A DNA stretch of 64,000 bases from Actinophytocola sp963826035 (GTDB lineage: Bacteria; Actinomycetota; Actinomycetes; Mycobacteriales; Pseudonocardiaceae): assembly GCA_963826035.1 (NCBI GenBank), contig CAWGVZ010000004.1, positions 1,167,678 to 1,231,677 of the forward strand. The letters run 5' to 3'. Positions 45,075-54,367 of this stretch are shown here, one piece after another (the first letter of the stretch is position 1; each line of letters opens with the position of its first letter). A program made the position numbers and the translations under genes. The notes under the pieces are model-generated. The model was not told the origin of the DNA and did no database searches. It was given only the letters and a program-made list of their open reading frames with translations.

Positions 45075-45394
45075 TCGAAAATTACCTTCGCAAACGGGAA
45101 AACCTTACAAATGTTTTTATTCTTATAGACAGCCGCCACTCACCTCAAAAGTTAGATCTCGATTTTCTGAATAACCTGGGCAAATGGGAAATTCCTTTCG
45201 CACTTGTATTTACCAAGGCCGATAAAGAAACTCAGAAAGAAGTGAGCAAAAATGTAAAGGCATTTCTCGAAGCGATGAAAAAAACCTGGCAATTTTTACC
45301 CAGACATTTTGTGACTAGCGCAGAAAAGAATCTCGGAAGAGAAAAAATCTTAAACTTTATTGAAGAATCAAATCAGGAATTTTTTAGCCGATAA
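45071..45394 (+). pseudogene. engB: EngB/YsxC ribosome-biogenesis GTPase, C-terminal fragment
   Basis: 107 residues matching the second half of EngB: MIENYLRKRENLTNVFILIDSRH, then ALVFTKADKETQKE (G4, T/NKxD) and HFVTSAEKNLGREKILNFIEE (G5, SA). The first ~100 residues, with the P-loop GRSNVGKSS and the DTPGY switch, are absent because the sequence before 45071 belongs to another genome. The ATG at 45071 is an internal Met, not the real start. In its own genome the gene is presumably intact and essential for 50S subunit assembly. Confidence 0.88.
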
Positions 45395-45422
45395 TTGTTT
45401 GAATAAACAGGATGTTCGATAT

Positions 45423-45950
45423 TCAGGAATAACGGGGAACGAGTTTCGATTGGATAACATCCATCGCTGCATTAAAATTTATGAAACCAATTATTTCTTC
45501 TGAAAGTAATTCCCGTAATCGCCCCTTTTCATTGTACAGGTACACATCGTGCTTATTAACACTGTAGTACTTGAATTCGGTCCATTTTTGAGTCATATTT
45601 TCATCTTCAGCTCTATAGAAAACACCTTCCTCATCAAAACGGAATTGAAATTCAACCGGGGTTTCTACGGAAATTTTTCTTACGCTGACTATCAAACGGA
45701 TCAACTGAAAAAGATATAGTCCGGGCAAATAGGAGAGTATCGAGATCAGGCAAAAGCGAATAAAATAGAAGTTGTAGTCCTCCCGATCTGCAGGATTAAT
45801 CAAGTTGTATATGAAAAGAATCACAGCAAGCGGATAAATAAAGAACCAGGCTTTTCTATTCGATAATTTTTTAAACCATTCATGGTTAAAATACCGGAAG
45901 AATAACTTCCTTGTTCTTTTATCGTCTCTTTTGATCGTTAACCATTCCAT
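45423..45950 (-). CDS. YcxB-like membrane protein
   Basis: 175 residues. Two membrane helices (AWFFIYPLAVILFIYNLI and FCLISILSYLPGLYLFQLIRLIV) are followed by a soluble domain with VEFQFRFDEEGVFYRAEDENMTQKWTEFKYYSVNKHDVYLY. This arrangement, two helices and then a small strand-rich tail with a W-x-E/x-F centre, is that of YcxB-like proteins, whose function is not known. It is convergent with the EngB fragment. Confidence 0.62.
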   Translation of the reverse strand: MEWLTIKRDDKRTRKLFFRYFNHEWFKKLSNRKAWFFIYPLAVILFIYNLINPADREDYNFYFIRFCLISILSYLPGLYLFQLIRLIVSVRKISVETPVEFQFRFDEEGVFYRAEDENMTQKWTEFKYYSVNKHDVYLYNEKGRLRELLSEEIIGFINFNAAMDVIQSKLVPRYS

Positions 45951-45988
45951 TAATCTGAATTGATTTTCATAGAAGTTGGGGGTAGGAA

Positions 45989-46017
45989 ATTATTTATTAT
46001 TGATTATTTATTATTGG
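45989..46017. repeat. ATTATTR heptad repeat, left arm
   Basis: Tandem units of the type ATTATTT/ATTATTG (ATTATTTATTATTGATTATT and on). Complementary units (AATAATC) recur at 47340-47367 on the far side of the IS4 element. The IS therefore seems to have landed between the two arms of one of the inverted heptad repeats described at 54169 and 60011. Confidence 0.65.
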
Positions 46018-46040
46018 ATTCCTGAGAATATAATATTTGG

Positions 46041-47334
46041 GTCCTAAACATGAAAATATTAGTTCTTTGAAAGTCTTGCCAGATAAGGATTTCAGGGTTT
46101 TTTAGGGTTCAAACGATTTCAGCTCAATCCGGCTTTTTCGGGGTATTTTGATCTATGAATACCGGTAAATATGTTTTCGCCCAGGTTACTGAGTTTTTGC
46201 CCTTCAATGATTTCATCAAATGCGTAACAAAGTATAATGGCAATTATCAGGTTAAGCATTTTACATGTTGGAATCAACTGATGTGTATGTTATTCGGTCA
46301 ATTATCGAACCGAGAAAGTTTAAGCGATCTGGTAACCTGTTTGGAATCTCAGTGTACAAAATGGTATCACCTTGGAATGGGCACGGGTCTTTCAAAATCC
46401 AATTTGGCATATGCCAATGAGCATCGAAATTGGCAGATTTTTGCCGAATATGCATACATTCTCATCGCTCATGCACGCAGGATTTGTACCAGTAGCAAGG
46501 ATTTTGATCTGGAAATCGATGGTAATGTTTATGCCATTGATTCCACAACCATTGATGTATGCCTGAGCGTGTTTTGGTGGGCTCCATTCCGAAAGGCGAA
46601 AGGAGCAGTGAAACTTCACACTCAATACGACATCAAATCTGAGATTCCTTCTTTTATTCACCTGAGCGATGGTCTGATGCACGATGTTAGGTTTTTGGAT
46701 CAATTAAACTTTGAACCAAAAGCGTTCTATGTGATGGATAAAGCCTATATCGATTTTAAAAGGCTTTATATCATCAATAGTGAAAGCGCATACTTTGTTA
46801 CAAGAGCTCAGGTTAACCAGGATTACAGAAGGATTTATTCAAGGCCTGCTGAAAAAACCAAGGGCGTACTGTGTGACCAGATTATAGCGCTCAACAATTT
46901 TTACCCATCTAAATTTTATCCCGGTAAAATCAGGCGTATTAAATACCATGATCTGCAAACCGAACACAAATTGATTTTTCTGACAAACAACTTTGAATTG
47001 AATGCATTGGACATTGCCAGACTTTTCCAATACCGATGGAAGATTGAAACTTTTTTTAAATGGATAAAGCAACACTTAAAAATCAAGACCTTTTGGGGGC
47101 ATTCTGAAAATGCTGTACGAATACAAGTCTACTGCGCTATCATTGCTTATTGTACGGTTGCCATTATAAAGGAACAGTGCAAAATAAAATACACTGCCTA
47201 TGAAATATTACAGATTTTAAGCTTGACCCTACTGAACAAAACCCAGTTAAATCAACTGTTTGATGAACCTTATCTACAAACTGTCAAAGAACTAAATGAT
47301 AAACAACTCAATATCTTCTAATTATGTTTAGGAC
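46041..47334 (+). mobile_element. IS4-family insertion sequence, complete
   Basis: Terminal inverted repeats GTCCTAAACAT at 46041-46051 and its complement ATGTTTAGGAC at 47324-47334 enclose a single transposase gene and about 110 bases of leader, giving ~1.29 kb. Both ends and the gene are intact, so it may be active. A clear target duplication is not seen: bases before are AATATTTGG and after are GCTACTAAT. The ends may extend one or two bases further. Confidence 0.8.
46155..47321 (+). CDS. IS4 family transposase
   Basis: 388 residues, full length. N-terminal DUF4372-like region (GKYVFAQVTEFLPFNDFIKCVTKY, HFTCWNQLMCMLFGQLSNRESL) is followed by the DDE domain: first Asp in YAIDSTTIDVCLSVFWWAPFRKAKGAVKLH, second in AFYVMDKAYIDFKRLY, and the YREK-type Glu region YRWKIETFFKWIKQHLKIKTFWG. 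It catalyses cut-and-paste transposition of the element. No frameshift, stop or truncation is visible. Confidence 0.93.
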   Translation: MNTGKYVFAQVTEFLPFNDFIKCVTKYNGNYQVKHFTCWNQLMCMLFGQLSNRESLSDLVTCLESQCTKWYHLGMGTGLSKSNLAYANEHRNWQIFAEYAYILIAHARRICTSSKDFDLEIDGNVYAIDSTTIDVCLSVFWWAPFRKAKGAVKLHTQYDIKSEIPSFIHLSDGLMHDVRFLDQLNFEPKAFYVMDKAYIDFKRLYIINSESAYFVTRAQVNQDYRRIYSRPAEKTKGVLCDQIIALNNFYPSKFYPGKIRRIKYHDLQTEHKLIFLTNNFELNALDIARLFQYRWKIETFFKWIKQHLKIKTFWGHSENAVRIQVYCAIIAYCTVAIIKEQCKIKYTAYEILQILSLTLLNKTQLNQLFDEPYLQTVKELNDKQLNIF

Positions 47335-47339
47335 GCTAC

Positions 47340-47367
47340 TAATGAATAATCAATAATCAATAATCAA
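47340..47367. repeat. ATTATTR heptad repeat, right arm
   Basis: AATGAATAATCAATAATC and further AATAATC units, the complement of the arm at 45989-46017. Separated from it only by the IS4 element and short flanks. Confidence 0.65.
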
Positions 47368-47409
47368 AAAGCCCTTTGCAATCGCTCGGGGCTTAATCAG
47401 TTCACTACC

Positions 47410-47872
47410 TTATTCGCGCAGCTGACTGCTGGCAAATGCTTCCGGTTTGGCCTTAAAGGCAAAGCCCATTCCTAGAATATAACCCATGGCTTCTTTAAGT
47501 GCATCATTACTTTTAAAATGCGGATTGGTATTGATGTCGGCGTGAACTTCCATATCAACATCATACTCCGTAAAAAGCGAGCAAAGTTCGTACGCGATTT
47601 CGATACTCTTAGCAACTTCTACCAGCATTCGTTCCTTAATACTGTAATGCCTGCCTTGTTTTTTCGTTGTGGATGAACATAAAACCGCCATGTCCCTCAC
47701 GCAGGAAAACAATTACAGTAGCAAATTCAGTTTCAGCACCTTTTACCTGGGAGTCGGTGCCAATGCAAACTTTAAGGTGATATCCTTTGTCTGTTTCGCG
47801 TTTGATAGCGTTTTCAACGGCTTCGATAATGGGTATTTCAATCGGGTCGCCATTAAATTTTCTCCATTTCAT
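47410..47872 (-). CDS. YkuK-like DUF458 (RNase H-like fold) protein (one frameshift)
   Basis: About 153 residues in two frames. Part one is MKWRKFNGDPIEIPIIEAVENAI then VCIGTDSQVKGAETEFATVIVFLREGHGGFMFIHNEKT. Part two is KKQGRHYSIKERMLVEVAKSIEIAYELC then VHADINTNPHFKSNDALKEAMGYILGMGF. The join is at a run of six T on the plus strand (about 47659-47664), typical of a homopolymer error. The GTDSQ and HADINTNP motifs resemble an RNase H-like acidic site. DUF458 proteins have no settled function. Confidence 0.8.
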
Positions 47873-48546
47873 AGACTAATGGGTTTGTCGAATTTACAAA
47901 AAATCGGTCAATAAAGGAAGCTAATAGTGGAATGTGATCCTCCACTGATAACTCGCAATTGATTGGCAATGTGTGCGAGGTCACGTAAAAAAACATAGTA
48001 GCCAGCACAACGGGAGATTTAAGGTTTAGGGATTTGTGCACCGGCTACTAATTTTTTTAATCAGACCTCTCTAATGGCTTGAGTACGGAAAGGGTAGCTT
48101 TCATGGGACAAATTTGTTTCGGGGTTAGGGATTGGTTTTTGAAAGCTGAATCGCGTCAGCCAAAAAAACATCAAAAATGTTTTATGAAAGCAATGGTTTT
48201 GATCGGCCTTAATCCTGAAATTAAGCCTGCAATGAAACAGTTAAAAGGGTGAGAGTACCCTGCGTTGTAAAAAGAAATGGAGATAAGGGTGGTTTATCCG
48301 GCGGATGGGAGTAAGAGCGAAAAGGGGATCTTAGCGAATTATAAAATAGGAACTTCAAGAAACCTACCAGATAAAGTTGTTTCATCAAGGATGATTTTGG
48401 ATTTTAAGACGAATGTTTCTTTGGGGGACGGATTAATGAGAATGGGCAGGATCAGGTGAATAAACGGAAAAGAATTTTCAATATTTTATTCGTTCATGAA
48501 AATTGTTGACTGTTCGTCGAAAACTTTAAAGGGCCATGAAATTTCA
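47873..48546. other. Region without a convincing gene
   Basis: Two open frames of about 60 codons (47853-48041 minus, 48277-48459 plus) show no family resemblance, signal sequence or good ribosome binding site. No tRNA, hairpin terminator or dispersed repeat was recognised. It probably holds regulatory DNA or gene remnants. Confidence 0.55.
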
Positions 48547-48915
48547 TTAGTATTGGCCCGTACTTAACAATACGAGTGTACAGGCTTCCATGGGCCGGAT
48601 GCCATTCTTTTTTGCCAGGATGGCGAGCTCTTCATTTTCAGCTCCGGGGTTAAAGATTATCCGCTTTGGGCGTAGGGATAGGATATAATCGTAATACTCT
48701 TCCTGATGCTGTGGGTTTAAATACAGTGTAACCGTATCCACATCCGGATATGGTTGAGGCTCTATATCCACATCGGTATCTCCAATTTTTACTTGTTTCT
48801 TGCCGATCGCAACAACCGGATGTCCAAACTTGCGAAGTCGGTTTATTGCGAGATAGCTATAGCGCGATGGGTTATCTGATGCCCCCATAACCAATGTTTT
48901 CTTTGGATTCCCCAT
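48547..48915 (-). CDS. CoA-binding domain protein (YccU-like)
   Basis: 122 residues, a stand-alone CoA-binding Rossmann domain: KKTLVMGASDNPSRYSYLAINRL, GHPVVAIGKKQ, DVDTVTLYLNPQHQEEYYDYIL and RIIFNPGAENEELAILAKKNGIRPMEACTLVLL. The last matches the (F/P)NPG-x-E-x...C-T pattern of YccU-type proteins. It probably binds CoA or a related nucleotide, and its physiological role is unknown. It lies 10 bases after the TonB-C protein gene on the same strand. Confidence 0.83.
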   Translation of the reverse strand: MGNPKKTLVMGASDNPSRYSYLAINRLRKFGHPVVAIGKKQVKIGDTDVDIEPQPYPDVDTVTLYLNPQHQEEYYDYILSLRPKRIIFNPGAENEELAILAKKNGIRPMEACTLVLLSTGQY

Positions 48916-48925
48916 CTTGATAGAA

Positions 48926-49705
48926 TTAATAATCCAGACTGAAAGTTATCGGTTGCTTTTTGTAAGATTTCACCTTGCGCTGATTTTGTGCCGCAGGGAT
49001 CCATAACGGGCCTTTGCGGATCGCATTTACAGCCTGCAGGTCTAACAGCGGATGTACACTATTAACAGCTTGTACATCACAAACCATACCATCGGTACAA
49101 ACGATAAATTGAACCGTACAAATTTTGGAGAAGGGCTTCCTGGTTTCCATTACGATGGTTGGAAAGCGCAGATTTTTCATAAGATGTTTTCTCCATGCGT
49201 CCATTCCTCCCGGAAACGTCGACTCCACTTCAACTCTGGCAAAAGTCGCAGAATCCGGATCCCTGGAAGTGGTTAAGTTGACGAGTTTTACAGGAGTATT
49301 ATTGCCGTTATTGCCAGGACCGGATTTGAACAAGGGTTCATTATAGAACAGGGAATCGTATATCAGACCTCCCTTATAGAAATACCAAATACCTTTTGGC
49401 GCACCGTTAGAATACTCTCCTTCATAAAGTTTGCTTCCGTCAACATAGAAGGAGTAATGACCTGCCTGAACCGCCATACTCTCATCTGTAAAAAAACCTT
49501 CCTGCACCAATTCACCTATTTTGGTCCGGTCTGTGTAAGCCCAGTACTCCTTTTCTTTTTTTATGGTCCTGATATAGGAATGCTTCTTCCCATCGGTAGG
49601 TTCGAAGAAACTATTCAGCTTGACGGTGGTTTCCTGCTGTGCCATCAGCGGAACATTAAAAAGAAAAATCCCGAGGATTAATAAAATGAGGGAAAAATAT
49701 TTCAT
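48926..49705 (-). CDS. Secreted protein with TonB C-terminal-like domain
   Basis: 259 residues from ATG 49705; an ATG three codons upstream is possible. Signal peptide KYFSLILLILGIFLFNVPLMAQQ. The middle contains MORN-like text (GSKLYEGEYSNGAPKGIWYFYKGG). The C-terminal ~90 residues form a TonB-like domain: STFPGGMDAWRKHLMKNLRFP, then VQFIVCTDGMVCDVQAVNSVHPLLDLQAVNAI and GPLWIPAAQNQRKVKSYKKQPITFSLDY. Such proteins are common in Bacteroidota and may contact outer-membrane receptors, but there is no membrane anchor besides the signal. Confidence 0.82.
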   Translation of the reverse strand: MKYFSLILLILGIFLFNVPLMAQQETTVKLNSFFEPTDGKKHSYIRTIKKEKEYWAYTDRTKIGELVQEGFFTDESMAVQAGHYSFYVDGSKLYEGEYSNGAPKGIWYFYKGGLIYDSLFYNEPLFKSGPGNNGNNTPVKLVNLTTSRDPDSATFARVEVESTFPGGMDAWRKHLMKNLRFPTIVMETRKPFSKICTVQFIVCTDGMVCDVQAVNSVHPLLDLQAVNAIRKGPLWIPAAQNQRKVKSYKKQPITFSLDY

Positions 49706-49736
49706 AGCCCTCAAATATCCTGATTTAAGCTCAAAA

Positions 49737-50840
49737 TTAAAAGAGATGGTACTGCCGGCGGGGTGTCTTTTCGATAATCTCCTTTAGAGCAATTTCAAGT
49801 TGTGGATATTTGAAACTGAATCCTGATTGCATGAGTTTTGTCGGTAATACCCAACGGCTTTTCAGGATCAATTCAGTTTCGGTTCCGATCATCAAAGCTC
49901 CTATTTCAAGCATCCATTTCCAGGCAGGTAGTCCGATCTTATGACCTGTGATCTTTCTGAAGGTCTCCATGAACTCTTTATTGGTAACAGGGTTTGGGGC
50001 CGCGCAATTATAAACTCCTTCCATTTCCGGATGCTCAAAAATGAATTCAATAGTCCGGGCGAAATCCTCGATATGTACCCAGCTATACATTTGCTTGCCG
50101 CTTCCCTGGTGACCACCTAATCCAAACTTTAATAAATTGAAATAGGGAACAACAACGCCGGCATCCCCAAGCGTAACTGCTGAACGCAAGGCAACTTTAC
50201 GGGTAAAGGGTGTTCTTAGAGCAAAGAAAGACTGCTCCCAGGTTTTACAAACCCTCACGGAAAAATCCTGATCCAGGTCCTTATAAAGGCTTGATTGCTT
50301 TCCCTGAAACAAGCCTGCTTTCAATCTTTTCCATTTCCACCTCAGCCGATCCAGCATGGAATAGGGCATATTGTCTTTTTTCAGGTCACTGATCTCACCG
50401 GTAAATTCATCCTGTGGAAAGTCATTTGCATTCCGATAGATGGTTGCCGATGCGGCATTGATCCAAAGGTTGGGTGGAGTAACAGCAAGACGTATGGCAT
50501 TTCCAATTGTATCCGTTGCATTTGTCCGGCTGTCAATGATCTCCTGCTTATTTTTCTCACCATAACGACAGTTCACCGATTTTCCGGCAAGATTAATGAC
50601 GATATCCGCACCGTCAATCTCATTCGCCCAATGTTTTTCCAAATGCAATGCATCCCATCTCCAGTAAGTGACATTGTATCCATCCTTAGCTTTAATCAAT
50701 GCCTTATTATAATTATTGCTATGACCATTTACGGTTTGGCGGGAGAGGAGTACGATTCGGTTTTCCTTTCCCCAATATTTAGCCAGGGCCTGGCCGATAA
50801 ACCCGGTGCCTCCTGTTATTATGATTTTTTTATTTTTCAT
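49737..50840 (-). CDS. TIGR01777 family epimerase (SDR39U1-like)
   Basis: 367 residues. Extended short-chain dehydrogenase fold: KIIITGGTGFIGQALAKYWG (NAD(P)-binding GGTGFIG), DIVINLAGKSVNCRYGEKNKQEI and SRTNATDTIGNAIR, typical of TIGR01777. The C-terminal part has MYSWVHIEDFARTIEFIFEHPEMEGVYNCAAPNPVTNKEFM and FSFKYPQLEIALKEI. It is somewhat longer than the ~300-residue family norm because of an insert near residues 155-195. Substrate unknown. It overlaps the DCC protein gene by 11 bases, so the pair is probably one operon. Confidence 0.88.
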   Translation of the reverse strand: MKNKKIIITGGTGFIGQALAKYWGKENRIVLLSRQTVNGHSNNYNKALIKAKDGYNVTYWRWDALHLEKHWANEIDGADIVINLAGKSVNCRYGEKNKQEIIDSRTNATDTIGNAIRLAVTPPNLWINAASATIYRNANDFPQDEFTGEISDLKKDNMPYSMLDRLRWKWKRLKAGLFQGKQSSLYKDLDQDFSVRVCKTWEQSFFALRTPFTRKVALRSAVTLGDAGVVVPYFNLLKFGLGGHQGSGKQMYSWVHIEDFARTIEFIFEHPEMEGVYNCAAPNPVTNKEFMETFRKITGHKIGLPAWKWMLEIGALMIGTETELILKSRWVLPTKLMQSGFSFKYPQLEIALKEIIEKTPRRQYHLF

Positions 50841-51684
50841 TTTGCACTGATTTTAATAGAAAACATAAAGTAAAAATCCAGCAAGACTGGCAAGATTCAC
50901 AACCACGATCAACTTTCCTGGTATCCATAATATTGGCAAAGCGCATCCTTCTGAAATATTCCCGGATGATCCAGCAGGTAAGTAAAGCCAGGTAGATAAT
51001 CGTCAACTCTTCAACGGGATTTACCAGCTTATTGAAGATGATCAAAGGGATCAATAACAAAATACTTGTCAACGCCAGCATATTTACCTGCCCCAGGTAC
51101 TCTATTGCTTTTCTTTTACCAAGAGTTGATGCCATCAAACAATTCATTCCCACAAATGCCAGATGGGCGAATTGCAATTCAGCATTTGTTCTTTCATAAA
51201 ATCCCGATAGGGTAAGGATAGAATTATGAATCGGTATCAGCATAGCGGTATTAAAAACCAGGAAAATCGTCATAAACAGGATACGATAAAAAGAACTAAA
51301 GGCAGGCGCACAGTCAATTGCGCCGGGTCCACATTTTGTCGCAACGATCACCTTCCTGTTATAGGAAATGAGCTTGTATAGTTTTTTAAGTATCCAATTA
51401 ATCGGCTGCACTTTTCCGATCAATTTAATCCATGGGAATCTGGCGCCTAAGATCTCGAGCAGCGCATCAATTCCGTACCAGGCCCTGTTAGTGGAAGGAT
51501 CAATCAATGGGATCTCATTTTTACTTTTTTCGAGATCGATTGAATCTAGGATTGTTGTGGAAACAGTGGAAAATGCCACTCTTCCTTCACGAGGTAATAA
51601 ACCAGTCCGAACAAACCCTTCTGTATACGCAGCACAAAGCGGACAGTTATCATCATAGACCAGTATTCTATTTTTATTTTTCAT
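50830..51684 (-). CDS. DCC/DUF393 family protein fused to membrane helices
   Basis: 284 residues. The N-terminal DCC motif RILVYDDNCPLCAAYTEGFV (DxxCxxC) and RAWYGIDALLEILGARFPW mark the thioredoxin-like DUF393 family. The second half has about four membrane helices (ILFMTIFLVFNTAMLIPIHNSI, FAHLAFVGMNCLMAS, MLALTSILLLIPLIIFNKL, LTIIYLALLTCWII). The C-terminus is Cys-rich (RGCESCQSCWIFTLC). It may handle redox chemistry at the membrane. Coupled to the TIGR01777 epimerase. Confidence 0.78.
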   Translation of the reverse strand: MKNKNRILVYDDNCPLCAAYTEGFVRTGLLPREGRVAFSTVSTTILDSIDLEKSKNEIPLIDPSTNRAWYGIDALLEILGARFPWIKLIGKVQPINWILKKLYKLISYNRKVIVATKCGPGAIDCAPAFSSFYRILFMTIFLVFNTAMLIPIHNSILTLSGFYERTNAELQFAHLAFVGMNCLMASTLGKRKAIEYLGQVNMLALTSILLLIPLIIFNKLVNPVEELTIIYLALLTCWIIREYFRRMRFANIMDTRKVDRGCESCQSCWIFTLCFLLKSVQNEK

Positions 51685-51757
51685 AATTTCAGAATATTAT
51701 GAAAGTTATTGTTCTAAAAAAAGCCCTAAGGGCTTATAAGTTTAATATGTTTCATGC

Positions 51758-52129
51758 TCAGGTCATTGCCATTTTAATTTTCCGGGTCTCGATCAAACAG
51801 GTAATGAGATAAAGGAGGGCCAATGCTGGCGCCCAGAATAACATGCCGATCATGAACATGATCAGGAAATCTGATGAAATCAATGCGAATACAAATAGGG
51901 TAGCAGTGATGATGAGCAATACGGAATACCATTTCCGTAACCCGATCTTATATTCTGCAGGAAGAAAGAAATGTCCGACAAAGCTGATCACCTGCCAGGT
52001 ACCCACCAATACATAACTGAACATAAAGCTTTCATCAAGAATATCGGGGCTCTTGACAAAGTTGAAAAAGAGAGCTCCTACGATCAAAAGGACTTGAATA
52101 ACGCAATCGGCAAGTTTAAAGGATTTCAT
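51758..52129 (-). CDS. Small four-helix membrane protein
   Basis: 123 residues with four hydrophobic segments (CVIQVLLIVGALFFNFV, FMFSYVLVGTWQVISFVGHFFL, WYSVLLIITATLFVFALISS, FLIMFMIGMLFWAPALALLYLITCL). Family not recognised. The ATG at 52129 follows the corrected stop of the GbsR-like regulator by one base, so the two are surely co-transcribed and the regulator may act with or on it. Confidence 0.72.
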   Translation of the reverse strand: MKSFKLADCVIQVLLIVGALFFNFVKSPDILDESFMFSYVLVGTWQVISFVGHFFLPAEYKIGLRKWYSVLLIITATLFVFALISSDFLIMFMIGMLFWAPALALLYLITCLIETRKIKMAMT

Positions 52130-52130
52130 C

Positions 52131-52638
52131 TTATCTGAACATTTTCATCAGACTTCCCAGAAACCAGTTCTCATCTGCTTTTACCAGTACATCCAGCATT
52201 TTATCGGCCTGGTTGCCCAAAGCGCCTGATGCTGCTGACAGTCTCTAGCGAATTGTTTTACATCTTATCTTTTTTATCCCCTTCCACATCTTCCAATTGA
52301 CCAAGCAGTTTCAACATTGGATCCAGCTCTCTTTTTTTTCTTTCCTTCACGATCTGCGTGGCCACTTTCCAGATATCTTTTTCTGCGGAAAAATATTCTT
52401 TGCGCTCGCCGTGCAACAAGATCCTGTCCACCAGGCCCCAGTCGATCAGGTCGCGGATATTCATATTCACATTGCCGCGGCTGATATTCAGTTGCTCCAT
52501 AATATCATCCTGGCTCAATGGGTCAGGACTGACCATCAACAACGCATGAATCTGCGCCATGGTGCGGTTAATGCCCCAATGGGTTCCGAAAGCACCCCAG
52601 GAGGCAATGAATTGTTGTTTGGCTTCAGCGAGTTTCAT
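52131..52638 (-). CDS. GbsR/MarR-like transcriptional regulator (frameshifted C-terminus)
   Basis: About 169 residues from ATG 52638. The winged helix reads WGINRTMAQIHALLMVSPDPLSQDDIMEQLNISRGNVNMNIRDLIDWGLV, then HGERKEYFSAEKDIWKVATQIVKERKKRELDP, as in GbsR-type regulators. The first frame stops at 52258. A further stretch in another frame, RLSAASGALGNQADKMLDVLVKADENWFLGSLMKMF, ends at 52131, one base before the next gene's ATG. The true protein therefore probably extends that far, with indels near 52235-52258. A good promoter lies upstream. Confidence 0.75.
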
Positions 52639-52656
52639 AAAAAACCATTTACAACT

Positions 52657-52689
52657 CAAATATAAGACTCATTTTCTGAATTTTCAAAA
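52657..52689 (-). promoter_or_regulatory. Bacteroidota-type promoter for the GbsR-like gene
   Basis: On the minus strand: TTTTG (-33 element, ending at 52685), 20 bases, then TATATTTG at 52664-52657. This fits the known Bacteroidota consensus TTTG-N19-21-TAnnTTTG. It lies about 20 bases upstream of the ATG at 52638, giving a very short leader. Confidence 0.68.
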
Positions 52690-52720
52690 GTTATTGAAAC
52701 TTAATTTTTGAATATTAACA

Positions 52721-54143
52721 CTAGTAGATCCGCGGGCAATCCAACCCTCGTTCGCCCTTACTCCTTACGGATCCCGGAGGCCGAATGATAAAAGCAATAT
52801 AGGCTCCACCATTCTGGATACTTTTCTTTGAAAAAATATAACCCCAGTTATGTAAACCAAACAAAAGAGGTCCTGCTTTTACAGCTCCCCCGACCCATAA
52901 TTTCCCCTTATTATTAAGGTGAAAGGGGAGATAAAATCCAAGATTTCGGGTTTCCCAACGGGGAACCAGGGTAAATACGTTGATCTCTTCAACTGCATGC
53001 CTTGTTTTTCCTTTCAATGATCCTGAAAAATTGATCGTTAATTCAGCGTTCAGATAGAAGGCGTCAAAAATATACCGGTCAACATTAATCACGATGCGGG
53101 TTGGGTTATGTATCCTGAATTTCCCGACAAGATTAGTGTATCCATTCGCGATAGTAGACAAGCTATCCCCGAAAGGACGGAAGCGAGGCGGTGGTAGAAT
53201 CAAATTTTTCTCCGAGTGTTTGATCAGTGGTATTGTTCACAACGCCAGATGCTACGCGGCTTTGTACTCCATACTTGTATTGGTTTACTCCAAAGTCGAG
53301 TAAAGACAGACCTATTTTCCAGTCATAATCATAATAATTATCCATATTAAAAGATGGAGGTTCCTGGGTTTTAACCAGCCATTCCAAACCGAAATCGAGA
53401 GATGCCCCGCCCTCCGTAAACCTGGCAAAATTTCTCAGATTGTCTGAACGCGAATTGTCTTTTGACCATCGGTCATAGTTGGACGAATACCCATACCTTA
53501 ATTGCCCGCCAGTTATCAGGTATCGAACCGGGTCGGGCGACGCTATCCTGTTATAGCGGCCATCTTCAACACTACCATGTGCACCTGAAATTCCTCGTGA
53601 AACTCTTATAGTGATTCCTGCATTGAGTCTTCCGAATTCATTGTCAATGATTGTCCTTGCAAATGATCCGTATAATTCCATCCAGCCCGTATGAACAATA
53701 TTCAGCCCTAACGGTGTATTTCTCTCGTTCTGACTTAAAAAATCGTTGATGTTTTGAGGGGTGTCAATAAAATAGTAACTGCTGCTGCGGACGTTCGAGA
53801 TACTTCTCAAATTCACCCCAAACGAAATTGCGTTTTCTCTGTCCAGTGCAATCCTTGTATTGAGCAGATTCACATTTGCACTTAGATCGCCGTATCGCTT
53901 AAATAAACCATCAGAAAATAAATATTCTGATTTATCAGGTGATGAGAGTAGTGAATACTTATATATTTTGACGGCATTCGTACTAACCTTTCCCTGAATT
54001 CCAAGCACAGTCAGGTCCCATCCAAACGGGGCACTAAGCGCCGATGCGGGGTTATTATGAACACCTAAACTTCCTGAATAGGGAGAACCCTGGATGGCGT
54101 GGTAATTCTGGGGCCTTCCGGCGGTGGAAATAAACAAAAACAA
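52721..54143 (-). CDS. Outer-membrane beta-barrel-like protein, DUF5723 type (one frameshift)
   Basis: About 474 residues. A hydrophobic leader is followed by YHAIQGSPYSGSLGVHNNPASALSAPFGWDLTVLGIQGK, the usual opening of this Bacteroidota family. Amphipathic strands follow throughout (AISFGVNLRSISNV, LNAGITIRVSRGISGAHG, WKIGLSLLDFGVNQYKYG, GKLWVGGAVKAGPLLFGLHNWGYIF). The first frame ends SLPSFRG at 53163 and the second begins LPPPRFRPFGDSL, joining near 53185 by one base. The start is uncertain: TTG 54143 gives the leader, and an upstream indel may hide the true ATG. Function unknown. Confidence 0.72.
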
Positions 54144-54168
54144 GAAAAAAATTATACTCTTCGATGCA

Positions 54169-54323
54169 TTTGATTATTGATTATTAATTATTGATTATTG
54201 GTGGCTCCGTCTTAAGGCTCAAACACTTTTACGGCAGGATTAAAATTCATCCTACTTTTATATGGTTCGGAGCCCGCTTTTACAGGGTTGCCAGTAATCA
54301 ATAATTAATAATCAATAATCAAA
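54169..54323. repeat. Inverted ATTATTR heptad repeat (33-bp arms)
   Basis: Arms 54169-54201 and 54291-54323 are complementary at 32 of 33 positions. Each arm is made of heptads GATTATT/AATTATT. The 89-base spacer (TGGCTCCGTC to GGGTTG) is ordinary sequence. Located between divergent genes. Related elements occur at 45989/47340 and 60011-60097. Confidence 0.85.
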
Positions 54324-54367
54324 ATAGGTGTTTTACCCGAATTAACTCCTTTTCCTAACTTCCACTC

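Noticed and set aside
45000..45400. Horizontal transfer of a Bacteroidota island into an actinobacterium
   Set aside because: No mobility gene or att site is at the boundary, the right side is core housekeeping DNA, and two genes are cut at the same base. A chimeric assembly is simpler.
47853..48459. Two ~60-codon frames
   Set aside because: No ribosome binding site, signal or family resemblance.
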